From positions 1,054,001-1,118,000 of the forward strand of contig OZ251218.1 of assembly GCA_965240365.1 (NCBI GenBank): 64,000 nucleotides of DNA, in the 5' to 3' direction. Below are positions 8,715 to 17,355 of this stretch, piece after piece (position 1 is the stretch's first letter; the number at the start of each line of letters is the position of its first letter). The position numbers and the translations under genes were made by a program. Under the pieces are notes generated by a model. It saw only the letters and a program-made list of their open reading frames with translations. It had not been told where the DNA came from and ran no database searches. Origin of the DNA: G965240365 sp965240365. GTDB taxonomy: Bacteria; Pseudomonadota; Gammaproteobacteria; Eutrophobiales; Eutrophobiaceae.

Positions 8715-9152
8715 TTACATTAATATCGCCAGCCCGGCCAGGTTGATCAGCAACACCAGCGCGTAGGCCATAAACATCAGCGCCGGGTTTAACGGCGTGA
8801 TAAACAGAAAACAGAGCACGAATATAATTATTGTCGTTACAACCTTGACCGCCTCGCCGATATAAAAACGCAGCAATATCCCGCGGCCGGAACCCCCGAC
8901 AGCGCCCAGCGACAATCTGACAAACAGCAGATTGGGCACGATAAAGGCGATCCCCCCCATAATGACGGACCGGGCAAACTCAATATCCGCGAACACAAAA
9001 AAAAGCAGCCCGCAAAAAGAGATTGCGGCCGCCTCAAGCAGCAACAGCCGGTACGCAACAGCGCGTTTTTTTATACTTTTTTGTTCGAGAACCAAACCGC
9101 TCTCATACCCCGGCGCGCTATTGTAATGGCTGAAAATGAATGTGCCAGTCAA
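8715..9152 (-). CDS. atpI: ATP synthase accessory protein AtpI
   Basis: AtpI is a small membrane protein at the head of atp operons, thought to help c-ring assembly or Mg2+ supply; it is dispensable in several bacteria. The 145-residue frame has four membrane segments (LLLLEAAAISFCGLLFFVFA; SVIMGGIAFIVPNLLF; VVTTIIIFVLCFLFI; ALMFMAYALVLLINLAGLAI). No ATG is available: the frame opens with TTG at 9152. An internal TTG at 9095, preceded by GAGAGCGG, is an equally good start and would give ~126 residues, closer to family length. Confidence 0.88.
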   Translation of the reverse strand: MTGTFIFSHYNSAPGYESGLVLEQKSIKKRAVAYRLLLLEAAAISFCGLLFFVFADIEFARSVIMGGIAFIVPNLLFVRLSLGAVGGSGRGILLRFYIGEAVKVVTTIIIFVLCFLFITPLNPALMFMAYALVLLINLAGLAILM

Positions 9153-9348
9153 ATATCATTATTTTTATCCGCCGACCGGCTGTCTCCGCCATCCCGGCCT
9201 GTCTGCCACAGACAGACGAAAGCCGGAACTCATTGTAATATCCGGCTTTTACTATCCCGCCCTGATTGTCATCCCGCAAGAAACAGCAAGTATAATGAGC
9301 TATTCATTATTGATCAATCGCCGCGTTGCACAAATTATCGCGCCGGCC

Positions 9349-10221
9349 CTACTTAATATGGTCCAGGATACCGTCCAGTTCAGCCAGTGAATTATAGTGG
9401 ATCTGCAATGTCCCCTTTTGCCCGCCCTGCTGCCTGATGACAACTTTTGCGCCGAGTTTTTCAGACAAATCATCCTGTAACTTCAGTGTGTTGGGCTCCG
9501 TTTTCACCACCGGGCCGGCCGGGCCGGATTTATTGTCCTTGCCGAATGTCTTTACCAGCGCCTCGGTGGCCCTGACCGACAGGCCCTGCCGCGCGACTTT
9601 CCTCGCCAGAACCGCTTGCTGCCTTGCCGGCAGGCTCAACAAGGCCCGCGCATGTCCCATTTCCAGTTCACCCGCCGCCAGCATCTGCTTGACCTCGGCC
9701 GCCAGTTCCAGGAGGCGCAGCAAATTGCTGACCGCCGAACGGGACCGGCCGATGGCCGCCGCGACATCTTCATGCCGCATATTGAACTCGCGGATCAGGC
9801 GATCCAGGGCCGCAGCCTCTTCCAGCGGGTTTAAATCTTCACGCTGAATATTCTCGATCAGCCCGATACACATGACCGTCCGGTCGGGCACATCCCGGAT
9901 CACGACCGGGACATCCTGCAAACCGGCAAGCTGGGCCGCGCGCCAGCGCCGCTCGCCGGCAATGATCTCATATTTCTCCGAGTCCGGCTGTCGCCGCGCG
10001 ATGATCGGCTGCACCATGCCCTGCGCCCGGATGGAGTCGGCCAGTTCCTGCAGGGCCTCCGGCTTGAAATCTTTGCGGGGCTGATAACGGCCGCGTTCCA
10101 GCAAATCCAGCGACAGGCTCAGAAGGCCCGCGCCCTCGCCGGCCGGGCGCCCGGCCTCAAGCCCCGCGCCGCCGCCGAGCAGGGCATCCAGCCCCTTGCC
10201 CAAACCACGCTTTTTAATCAT
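9349..10221 (-). CDS. parB: Chromosome-partitioning protein ParB
   Basis: ParB is the CTP-dependent clamp that loads at parS sites and spreads to organise the origin region. The 290-residue protein has the N-terminal KKRGLGKGLDALLG signature, the CTP-binding motifs (AGERRWRAAQLAGL and ENIQREDLNPLEEA), the helix-turn-helix (EDVAAAIGRSRSAVSNLLRL) and the C-terminal dimer domain ending ELDGILDHIK. It follows parA by 42 bp. I saw no exact parS 16-mer in the window. Confidence 0.96.
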   Translation of the reverse strand: MIKKRGLGKGLDALLGGGAGLEAGRPAGEGAGLLSLSLDLLERGRYQPRKDFKPEALQELADSIRAQGMVQPIIARRQPDSEKYEIIAGERRWRAAQLAGLQDVPVVIRDVPDRTVMCIGLIENIQREDLNPLEEAAALDRLIREFNMRHEDVAAAIGRSRSAVSNLLRLLELAAEVKQMLAAGELEMGHARALLSLPARQQAVLARKVARQGLSVRATEALVKTFGKDNKSGPAGPVVKTEPNTLKLQDDLSEKLGAKVVIRQQGGQKGTLQIHYNSLAELDGILDHIK

Positions 10222-10263
10222 GTGCTCTATTCCGAATTATTGTTGTGGCGGCGCTGTTGTTAA

Positions 10264-11037
10264 TCAAGCCGCCAGTTCTTCCCGGCGCAGCATTTCACCC
10301 GCCAGCGCCAGATAAGCCCGCGCGCCGGTTGAGCATTTGTCATAGCTCAGCGCGGCCAGGCCATGACTGGGCGCCTCGGCCAGCCGGACATTGCGCGGGA
10401 TGATCGTGCGATAGACCTGTTCGCCGAAGTGCTCCAGCAACTGGGTTGAAACCTGGGTCGCCAGATTATTTCTCGGGTCATACATGGTGCGCAGCAGACC
10501 CTCAATCTTGAGCGCCGGGTTGAGGAATTTTCTGACCTTCTCGATGGTGTCGAGCAACGCGGTCAACCCTTCCAGCGCATAATACTCACACTGCATGGGT
10601 ATCATCACGGAATCGGCCGCGACCAGCGCGTTCACCGTCAACATACTGAGCGCCGGCGGGCAGTCGATAAAGATAAAATCATAACCGCGCCTGACCGGTT
10701 CCAGGCCGTTACGCAGACGGCTTTCACGCGCCATCTCGTCCAGCAGCGAGACCTCCGCGCCGGTCAAATCGGCATTGGCGGGCGCCAGATCGTAATCGCC
10801 CTGACCGGCCCTGACGATGACCTCATGCGCCGTTTTCTCGTTCATCAGCAAGTCATAGCTTGAGACCGGAAGCCGCCGCTTGTCGATGCCGCTGCCCATG
10901 GTCGCGTTGCCCTGCGGGTCCAGATCAACCAGCAGCACCCTGCGTTTGGTCGCCGCCAGCGAGGCGGCCAGATTGATACCGGTCGTCGTCTTGCCGACGC
11001 CGCCTTTTTGATTGGCTATTGCAATAATTCGGGGCAC
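10264..11037 (-). CDS. parA: Chromosome-partitioning ATPase ParA (Soj)
   Basis: ParA is the Walker-type ATPase that moves ParB-parS complexes over the nucleoid. The 257-residue product begins with the deviant Walker A motif IANQKGGVGKTTTGINLAA, has the Walker A' region VLLVDLDPQGNATMGSG and the Walker B strand YDFIFIDCPPALSMLTVNAL. No N-terminal helix-turn-helix is present, as expected for the chromosomal Soj type. It is between rsmG (34-bp gap) and parB. Confidence 0.97.
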   Translation of the reverse strand: MPRIIAIANQKGGVGKTTTGINLAASLAATKRRVLLVDLDPQGNATMGSGIDKRRLPVSSYDLLMNEKTAHEVIVRAGQGDYDLAPANADLTGAEVSLLDEMARESRLRNGLEPVRRGYDFIFIDCPPALSMLTVNALVAADSVMIPMQCEYYALEGLTALLDTIEKVRKFLNPALKIEGLLRTMYDPRNNLATQVSTQLLEHFGEQVYRTIIPRNVRLAEAPSHGLAALSYDKCSTGARAYLALAGEMLRREELAA

Positions 11038-11071
11038 TGATCCATTACCGTGGCGTTATTCCAGGCGGTCA

Positions 11072-11734
11072 TTATGCCACAGTTGCGCCGGGCCGGGTCA
11101 TCGCCGGGGTTCTGCCCTCCGGCGCCGACCATAACACGGCACAGCGCTTCGCTTCTGTGCCCGGCGCCCGCAAGGGCCTTATCTCAAGGCCCGCCGCCCG
11201 CGGCCTGATCTCCGCCAGTTCCGCCTCGCCGACAGCCGCCTTCATCGCCAGCAAACGGCCGTTGTTTTGCAGTAGATGCCGGCTTGAATCATAAAATTTA
11301 CCTAACGAGCCGAACGCCCGGCAGGTGATGGTTGAGAATCCCTGCGCATCGCGGTGCGCCTCCACCCTGGCCTGCAAGGGGTGGATATTCGCCAGGCCGA
11401 GCCGGGCCTTGACATGCCGCAGAAACCGGAGCTTCTTTTGATTGCTGTCCAGCAGGGTCCATTGTGTTTGCGGAGACGCCAGGGCCAGGATCAGGCCCGG
11501 CATACCGGCGCCGGCGCCCACGTCCAGACAGCGCGGCCCCTTGATAAAGGGCAGCACGGTCAGTGAATCCAGCACATGCCGCGCCAGCATCGCCTCCGGC
11601 GTGTCGATCGCCGTGAGGTTATAAGCGCGATTCCATTTTGCCAGCAAGCCGACATAATCCATATATTGCCGACACAACTCGGGCGCGGGCTCGATGCCCA
11701 GTTGCGCGAGGCCCGTCTGCAACTGCCGCAACAT
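11072..11734 (-). CDS. rsmG: 16S rRNA (guanine-527-N7)-methyltransferase RsmG
   Basis: RsmG (GidB) methylates N7 of G527 in the 530 loop of 16S rRNA; its loss gives low-level streptomycin resistance in many bacteria. The 220-residue protein has the SAM-binding motif CLDVGAGAGMPGLILALA and the downstream ITCRAFGSLGKF segment. It normally lies a few bases after mnmG; here a 305-bp MITE-like element (11737-12041) starts 3 bp upstream of its start codon, so its upstream signals are replaced by element sequence. Confidence 0.95.
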   Translation of the reverse strand: MLRQLQTGLAQLGIEPAPELCRQYMDYVGLLAKWNRAYNLTAIDTPEAMLARHVLDSLTVLPFIKGPRCLDVGAGAGMPGLILALASPQTQWTLLDSNQKKLRFLRHVKARLGLANIHPLQARVEAHRDAQGFSTITCRAFGSLGKFYDSSRHLLQNNGRLLAMKAAVGEAELAEIRPRAAGLEIRPLRAPGTEAKRCAVLWSAPEGRTPAMTRPGATVA

Positions 11735-11836
11735 GCTAGGGCCTGTTTACACTATGTTGGCCGTCCTGCTTGAGTCTGTTTTGCGCGCCAGCAAGGCGGA
11801 AGAAGCGCAGTGTAGTTGCGCTACTCAAACGACTGA

Positions 11837-11855
11837 CCTGCCTGCAGCAGGCAGG
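11837..11855. repeat. 19-bp palindrome inserted in element A copy 1 (site 1)
   Basis: CCTGCCTGCAGCAGGCAGG lies between GACTGA and CAACGAAG. In element A copy 2 the same flanks are contiguous (junction 38140/38141), so this is a clean 19-bp gain or loss. Confidence 0.9.
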
Positions 11856-11928
11856 CAACGAAGCTGGGGCACAAAACAGGCCAAGCCCTGCGGGTTGTGT
11901 CCCAAACTGCGCCACTCGGCGTTGCTTG

Positions 11929-11947
11929 CCTGCCTGCTGCAGGCAGG
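11929..11947. repeat. 19-bp palindrome inserted in element A copy 1 (site 2)
   Basis: CCTGCCTGCTGCAGGCAGG lies between GTTGCTTG and TCGCTCATTT. The empty site is at 38213/38214 in copy 2. Confidence 0.9.
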
Positions 11948-12053
11948 TCGCTCATTTGGAATGACCAAACTACGCTCCGCGCGCCTTGATTGGCGCAGTT
12001 TGGGACACAACAGGACGGCCAACATAGTGTAAACAGGCCCTGGCGGCCGGATT

Positions 12054-13949
12054 TCAGGCGCCCGGCCGCAATGCCGGGGATTGCCTTTTCAGGTGCACGC
12101 GCAACAGCGAAATGGCCGCCGGGGTAATGCCCTGAATGCGCGCGGCCTGGCCAAGATTAAGCGGGCGGCAGCGGGAAAGTTTTTCAACGGCCTCGGCCGA
12201 CAGCCCGCGCACCTGCTGGTAATCCAGCGCCTCCGGCAGCGCCGCTTCTTCATGTTGACGGTTACGCTCGATTTCTTCCTGCTGACGTTTTATATAACCG
12301 GCGTACTTGGCCTGTATTTCAATCTGTTCGGCCACTTCCGGCGCGATATTATCAAGCGCCAAACCCGGCAGCTTTTTGAGCGCGGCAAAGTTGATCTCGG
12401 GGCGCTTCAATAGCTGTAACAGGCTTTGATCCTTGCCGACAGCCTGACCCAGCGCCGCGCCGGCGCCCGCTGCCGGGAGTAAATTCGAGCCGATGATCAG
12501 CTTGTCGAGCCGCCCCGAGGCCCGTTCTATGGCCTCGCGTTTTTCGTTAAACCGGCGCCAGCGCCGTTCATCAATAAGGCCCAGCGCATGGGCCTGCCCG
12601 GTCAGGCGCAGGTCGGCGTTGTCCTCGCGCAACAGCAGACGGTATTCGGCCCGGCTGGTAAACATGCGGTACGGCTCGGCCGCGCCCCGGGTAATTAAAT
12701 CGTCAACCAGCACGCCCAGATAGGCCTGGTCGCGGCGCGGGAACCAGGGCGCCTTGTCCCTGACCCGCAGGGCGGCGTTCAAACCGGCCAGCAAACCCTG
12801 GGCGGCGGCCTCTTCATAACCGGTGGTGCCGTTGATCTGCCCGGCAAAGAACAGCCCCTTGATAAACTTTGTTTCCAGCCAGGGATACAGTTCGCGCGGA
12901 TCGAAGAAATCATATTCAATCGCATAACCGGGCCGGATAATATGGGCCTGCTCAAACCCCTTGATAGAGCGCACCAGCGCGACCTGGGTGTCATAAGGCA
13001 GGGAAGTGGATATGCCGTTCGGATAGACCTCGCTGGTGGTCAACCCCTCCGGTTCAATAAATATCTGATGCGCCTCCCGGGCGGCAAAGCGCACCACCTT
13101 GTCCTCTACCGACGGGCAGTAACGCGGCCCGGCGCTCTCGATATTGCCGTTATAGAGCGGCGAGCGATCCAGGGCGGCGCGGATGATCGCGTGGGTGCGT
13201 TCATTGGTATGGGTAATATGGCAGGGTATCTGCCGGGGATGTTGTCCGGCGTGGCCGAGATAAGAAAACACCGGCGCTGGCAATGTGCCGGGCTGAACCT
13301 GCAACTGACTGTAATCGATCGTCCTGCCGTCTATACGGGGCGGCGTGCCGGTCTTCAAACGGCCAACGCCGAACGGCAGTTCACGCAAACGCCGGGCCAG
13401 CGCGTTGGCCGGCGGGTCGCCGGCGCGCCCGCCCGCGTGATTGACCTCGCCGATATGAATGCGGCCGCCGAGAAAGGTGCCCACGGTCAAGACCACGCTC
13501 GGCGCATAAAACCGCAGACCCGCCTGCGTGACCACGCCCCTGACCTCGGCGCCGACCACTATCAGGTCATCCACCGCCTGCTGAAACAGAGACAAATTCC
13601 GCTGGCCTTCCAGCAGCGGGCGCACCGTCTGTTTATACAAGGCCCGGTCAATCTGCGCGCGGGTCGCGCGCACGGCCGCCCCCTTGCGGGAATTCAGGGT
13701 GCGAAACTGGATCCCGCTATGATCCGCGGCCGTCGCCATTAAACCGCCCAGCGCGTCGATCTCCTTGACCAGGTGTCCCTTGCCTATCCCGCCGATCGCC
13801 GGATTACAGGACATCTGCCCCAGCGTATCGAGACTGTGCGTCAATAACAGGGCGCGCCGGCCAAGCCGCGCGGCCGCCAGCGCCGCCTCGGCGCCGGCGT
13901 GACCGCCGCCGACGATAATGACATCATATTTTTCACTGTAAGCGGACAT
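12054..13949 (-). CDS. mnmG: tRNA uridine-5-carboxymethylaminomethyl modification enzyme MnmG (GidA)
   Basis: MnmG with MnmE installs the cmnm5 group on U34 of several tRNAs, using FAD, methylene-THF and glycine. The 631-residue protein has the FAD dinucleotide-binding motif IIVGGGHAGAEAALAAARLG, the conserved SCNPAIGGIGKGHLVKEIDAL segment (split here by eye), PSVEDKVVRFA, and the C-terminal helical MnmE-binding domain (RGLSAEAVEKLSRCRPLNLGQ). It is the first gene of the mnmG-rsmG-parAB-atp series. mnmE is not in the window. Confidence 0.97.
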   Translation of the reverse strand: MSAYSEKYDVIIVGGGHAGAEAALAAARLGRRALLLTHSLDTLGQMSCNPAIGGIGKGHLVKEIDALGGLMATAADHSGIQFRTLNSRKGAAVRATRAQIDRALYKQTVRPLLEGQRNLSLFQQAVDDLIVVGAEVRGVVTQAGLRFYAPSVVLTVGTFLGGRIHIGEVNHAGGRAGDPPANALARRLRELPFGVGRLKTGTPPRIDGRTIDYSQLQVQPGTLPAPVFSYLGHAGQHPRQIPCHITHTNERTHAIIRAALDRSPLYNGNIESAGPRYCPSVEDKVVRFAAREAHQIFIEPEGLTTSEVYPNGISTSLPYDTQVALVRSIKGFEQAHIIRPGYAIEYDFFDPRELYPWLETKFIKGLFFAGQINGTTGYEEAAAQGLLAGLNAALRVRDKAPWFPRRDQAYLGVLVDDLITRGAAEPYRMFTSRAEYRLLLREDNADLRLTGQAHALGLIDERRWRRFNEKREAIERASGRLDKLIIGSNLLPAAGAGAALGQAVGKDQSLLQLLKRPEINFAALKKLPGLALDNIAPEVAEQIEIQAKYAGYIKRQQEEIERNRQHEEAALPEALDYQQVRGLSAEAVEKLSRCRPLNLGQAARIQGITPAAISLLRVHLKRQSPALRPGA

Positions 13950-14185
13950 AAGGACGGGTATTGTAGCGTCTGGCCGTGAAAATGTAATGGCATGTGCGGG
14001 GTTAATACCTGTGAGGCCAATCAGGGCTGGTGCGGGCAGGGGCCAGAATGACGCAAAGCCAAAACAACAGCCCTATCGTCATTCGGCCTGCCTGCTGCAG
14101 GCAGGCAGTCTGGCAAACGCTGGAATCCGGTCAGAGCTTCCCTGATTACGATACCTCTATTATTGTGTATCAGCGCCTCAATACG
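13950..14185. other. Intergenic region upstream of mnmG with two repeats
   Basis: No gene is seen. It holds the GTGAAAATGTAATGGCATGT repeat (13962-14030, second copy 32486-32552) and a 19-bp palindrome at 14087-14105 between ATTCGG and CAGTCTGG, inside a degenerate CATTCC...GGAATCC unit. The mnmG promoter must lie here. No DnaA boxes were found, so this is not an obvious gidA-side origin. Confidence 0.65.
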
Positions 14186-15016
14186 TTATTGCGTAGTCTG
14201 GTTTCGGTACATTTCGTTTGTCAACTCTTGAAAACTTTCCAGTCTATGATTTGTGGATTCACAAAAGTCGAGCAGGGTAAAAGTTTGATCGCCGCTAATG
14301 AATCTTGGCAATCCTATTGCACAGTTTTCCAGCAACATATCAGCGATGAGCACAAACATAATAAGTAACAAAAAAATCAAAACTATTTTCGGAAGCAAGG
14401 GTTCTGGATCATTTATGACAATGTAATTTGTATTTTTTCGTAGGCCACTTTGATCTAGCGCAGCAACATCCATATTTTGATCATTACTTGCTAAAGGCGC
14501 GCCATATTTTTTCTCTCTGGCTTGACGCGCGTCAGCTATCCCGCGTAACACCTCCAGATCGGCTTGCGCCCCTGTCGGCACCATGCCCCAATTTATGAGC
14601 ACCGGCTCATCATTTACCACATAAATGGAGGAAAGATTGGGGATTTTCAGTGATTGCAAAATAAAAGTTGCTGATCTGATAGCCGCTTGATCATGCCCTT
14701 CTAATTTTTCGGCGATAGAGGAAATAGATTTGTGTAATCGTGCAATCTTGTCGTCAATCGCGTTTCGCTTTTCAACGGGTAAATCGGTGTATTTGCTTAC
14801 AGTGCCTGCTGGCGCGTACCAATCAACTTCCCGTGAGGTATCACTGATCACGGGTTCAGCCAGAATACCAGCGGCCCCGGGGTCAACTGACTCAAGCAAA
14901 AGTGCCTTGATTTGGTCATAGGAACGAATCACTGGCTGACCTCCCGGCGACAGCATAAAATAATCTGACAGGCTGGTTGTAGCTAGACACTGCGACATGA
15001 TCTGCCATACCCCCAC
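14186..15016 (-). CDS. Uncharacterised single-span membrane protein of the Srf-like cluster
   Basis: I do not recognise a named family. The 276-residue protein has a ~200-residue N-terminal soluble part (PVINWG-type segment: YVVNDEPVLINWGMVPTGAQ), one membrane helix (KIVLIFLLLIMFVLIADMLL) and a short tail with ENCAIGLPRFIS...FTLLDFCES. That tail resembles the segment after the membrane helix in the DUF2135-type protein at 16105-16854 (HCSFGFPRFIS...LVDYCG), suggesting a shared membrane-proximal module with paired cysteines. It is the last of the minus-strand genes of the cluster, 45 bp after the protease gene. Start could also be the internal Met at 14998. Confidence 0.7.
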   Translation of the reverse strand: MGVWQIMSQCLATTSLSDYFMLSPGGQPVIRSYDQIKALLLESVDPGAAGILAEPVISDTSREVDWYAPAGTVSKYTDLPVEKRNAIDDKIARLHKSISSIAEKLEGHDQAAIRSATFILQSLKIPNLSSIYVVNDEPVLINWGMVPTGAQADLEVLRGIADARQAREKKYGAPLASNDQNMDVAALDQSGLRKNTNYIVINDPEPLLPKIVLIFLLLIMFVLIADMLLENCAIGLPRFISGDQTFTLLDFCESTNHRLESFQELTNEMYRNQTTQ

Positions 15017-15061
15017 ACCGTTAGCCGCAGGCCAGCCTCATACGAGACGCCGCTCAAAGTA

Positions 15062-16075
15062 TCAGGACGCATCACTTTCACTCTGTGCGCTAAGCCCGCA
15101 AAAACCCTCCACTTTGCGAAATTCAATATTGTTCTGGTTCAGAAATTCGATAATCCGTTTGCCCGGCTGCGCATAATAGACTGTTCTGGAACGGCTCGGG
15201 CCTTCTCCTGTGACGATAAACGTGTTCACACCGACCACGCGCCCACATTCATCAAGCAGAGGACCGCCACTGTTGCCCGGAGAAATCTCGGCACTGTGGA
15301 CTACCAGGGCGCTTGATCTATCCCTGTTCTGGATGGCGGTGACAGAGCCTGGTACCTTGTTGGACGTCGGGATCGAGGTGTCGTCCCATTCACCGTTCCG
15401 GATGCGCGAAAAAGCATCATCCGTGCCAAGAACGATCCCGGGATATCCGGCGGCGATTACATTATCCAGTTCATTGGGAAATGCGGTTAAGGGTAAAGAA
15501 CTCACATCTGCGGGTTCCGCGAGCTTTAAGACTGCAATGTCGGGAGGCTCGCCACCGTAGCCGGAGCCCGCGGATTGAGCGATGACTTGAACACCATCTA
15601 CTATCCCAATCTTCTCATTTAATACGATTACCCTCTGGGCATTCTCAATCACATGGTGGTTTGTTACGATTTCACTGCTGCTTATGAGAAATCCCGTGCC
15701 AATTCCGGTTTCCGACAGAATGAGCACAACGGCTTCATTAATTAACTCTGCCAGATTTTGGTAATTTCTGGGCGTGCTGGCGACATCAGGCAACACAGGA
15801 ATTTGCTCAGGATTCGCGGGGATTACACGCCGCGGTATTTCGGACGAGTCGCTGCCCGCATCCGGGAAAATTCCGGGCGGGTTTTGTTGTTGGCCGCGCA
15901 GACTTTCGTCCTGCTGTAATCGTCTGAGTTGTTCGATTTTTTGTGCGATGTTTTCCTCGATCCGGGCATCAATTTCGGCCTGTTTCGTGAGCACACCCGG
16001 TATCAAAAGATAAATGAACAATAAGGCGGTTACGGCAACGATGATTGAAAGCAATCTTATTGAATTGTAATTCAT
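15062..16075 (-). CDS. Membrane-anchored trypsin-like serine protease (S1C/HtrA-type)
   Basis: The 337-residue protein has an N-terminal membrane anchor (residues 8-28), a short charged coiled-coil (31-60), a proline-rich linker and a chymotrypsin-fold protease domain (about 110-320). The triad is visible: His141 in IVTNHHVIENA, Asp179 in PPDIAVLKL and Ser269 in ISPGNSGGPLL. No PDZ domain follows, unlike DegP or DegS. By topology the protease should face the periplasm. It lies 29 bp after the DUF2135-type gene and 45 bp before the 14186 gene, so the three are probably co-transcribed. Substrate is unknown; maturation or quality control of the neighbouring Srf-like envelope proteins is an inference. 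Confidence 0.88.
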   Translation of the reverse strand: MNYNSIRLLSIIVAVTALLFIYLLIPGVLTKQAEIDARIEENIAQKIEQLRRLQQDESLRGQQQNPPGIFPDAGSDSSEIPRRVIPANPEQIPVLPDVASTPRNYQNLAELINEAVVLILSETGIGTGFLISSSEIVTNHHVIENAQRVIVLNEKIGIVDGVQVIAQSAGSGYGGEPPDIAVLKLAEPADVSSLPLTAFPNELDNVIAAGYPGIVLGTDDAFSRIRNGEWDDTSIPTSNKVPGSVTAIQNRDRSSALVVHSAEISPGNSGGPLLDECGRVVGVNTFIVTGEGPSRSRTVYYAQPGKRIIEFLNQNNIEFRKVEGFCGLSAQSESDAS

Positions 16076-16104
16076 GCTGACCTCGACAAAATTTTTGTAA
16101 GCTA

Positions 16105-16854
16105 TTATGGAAGCGCCTGTTCGCCTAACGGCAGTTTGAACGAAGCCAGATAGGTGGCATCACTTTGTGATGATCTTTCAATTTTTTTTCTGGCTGTCCC
16201 TGTAAACTTCTGGATGACATCCTGGCCGGATCTTAATTCCACAACAAACGGAGTCGATGACAGGGCACTCCTTTTTTCAAATCTTGATACATAAATTTCA
16301 TACATGCCAGGAGGCGCCTCCGTTTGTTCCTCCCAAGTAATATGTTCGACAGGCGTATCGGACATATTGCTTTCTGTATTTTTGTCAACTTCCAGTTCTG
16401 CCCCGCAGTCTTTCTTTTTACTAAAATAAATCATTTTTCCGCCGGGGCATAAAATATGTAGATCAAGGTCATCTCTGGACGACCAGGCCAAAGTGACACT
16501 TAGAGAGCCGAGTGTAGCATCCAGAGAATCAAGCCGTTCTTCAATCTCTGTCGAAGATGGATTTTCGGTGATTTCGGGCTCCGCCTCTGGCTCTGACAAC
16601 ACATTGTTTGCAAGCTCATCTGCCAGACCCAATTGTATATCAATGTTTGTATCGTAGGCTCCGCAATAATCAACAAGCGGCTGGTCTGAAATAAAACGCG
16701 GAAAACCAAATGAGCAATGCGCCAGAAGATTGTATGAGATTCCGGCAGATAATATAAAAAGCGCAATGATTAGCACAGGGCCGGCAAGGCTCCTTGCCTG
16801 ATTCTTATTGTTTTGTCCGGCGCTGTTTTGTGTTTCTTGCACATCAGGTTCCAT
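16105..16854 (-). CDS. Membrane-anchored protein with DUF2135/YfaP-like domain
   Basis: The start is set at 16854 (MEPDVQETQNS), where AAGGTGG lies 7 bases upstream; the longer frame to 17088 has no such site and no plausible protein. The 249-residue product has one membrane helix (GPVLIIALFILSAGISYNLL), then HCSFGFPRFIS and a C-terminal beta domain with LAWSSRDDLDLHILCPGGKMIYF and APPGMYEIYVSRFE, the pattern of DUF2135/YfaP domains (DLDLHV..P.G; AP.G.Y.V.V). It is the first gene of a three-gene minus-strand set with the protease and the 14186 gene. Role unknown. Confidence 0.75.
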   Translation of the reverse strand: MEPDVQETQNSAGQNNKNQARSLAGPVLIIALFILSAGISYNLLAHCSFGFPRFISDQPLVDYCGAYDTNIDIQLGLADELANNVLSEPEAEPEITENPSSTEIEERLDSLDATLGSLSVTLAWSSRDDLDLHILCPGGKMIYFSKKKDCGAELEVDKNTESNMSDTPVEHITWEEQTEAPPGMYEIYVSRFEKRSALSSTPFVVELRSGQDVIQKFTGTARKKIERSSQSDATYLASFKLPLGEQALP

Positions 16855-17355
16855 CGTTATCCACCTTAATGGTGACCATAATTTCCAATTCTTGAAGCAG
16901 ATTCTAAAATCTATCAGATTTAAAAGTGAACGACAACGAATTTCAACACTTCCGGGGTGATTTCTAGTGACTGCTAACCTGGCTGGCGGCAGCCTGAATG
17001 CGGGTAGTCGAGCAATATCTGCCCGCAGCAGGCTAGCCGAACGGCATGATATTACTGCAAGAAACAGTGAATTCAGACTGCCGAACACTCCCGCTTCCCC
17101 TGATTATCATTATTGGTTTTCGGCCAATGGCGCCTGTTGAGCGCCAACAGATCAACAGACGCTTGCAATATTTTGGTATTCTGAGCATACTTATCGTATG
17201 AATTAACGCGAAACTTCGCGTCCGAAATCCTAGCCACCGGGCGATATCAAATATTTCTCCTCTAAAAAGACGGAAAATTTTGTGTCGCCGAAGGGGGTAT
17301 TCAATCAGCAGCTTGTTTTTTAACGGCTTTAACCGGCTAAAATGGAGAAACACAG
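16855..17355. other. Divergent intergenic region of the Srf-like cluster
   Basis: About 500 bp between the minus-strand DUF2135 gene and the plus-strand TAXI gene. Small frames exist on both strands but none has a recognisable start or product. It probably holds divergent promoters; TGGAGAAACACAG just before 17356 is the TAXI ribosome-binding site. No repeat copies of the window's intergenic families were noticed here. Confidence 0.5.

Larger units (their letters stand above)
11737..12041. mobile_element. MITE-like element A, copy 1 (between mnmG and rsmG)
   Basis: A 305-bp non-coding unit with ~30-bp near-perfect terminal inverted repeats: TAGGGCCTGTTTACACTATG at the left and its complement at the right, continuing into ...TTGGCCGTCCTG. 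It is nearly identical to 38041-38308 except for two extra 19-bp palindromes (11837-11855 and 11929-11947) that are absent from the other copy. No transposase ORF is present. The last base differs from copy 2 (CCCTG against CCCTA), so no target duplication is certain. It separates rsmG from mnmG. Confidence 0.85.

Noticed and set aside
11770..12032. Short ORFs inside element A as a transposase
   Set aside because: They are low-complexity frames interrupted by the palindromes, differ between the two copies and show no catalytic motif.
16855..17088. Longer start for the DUF2135-type protein
   Set aside because: No ribosome-binding site at 17088 and the extra 78 residues look non-coding, while 16854 has AAGGTGG at good spacing and leads into a membrane anchor.
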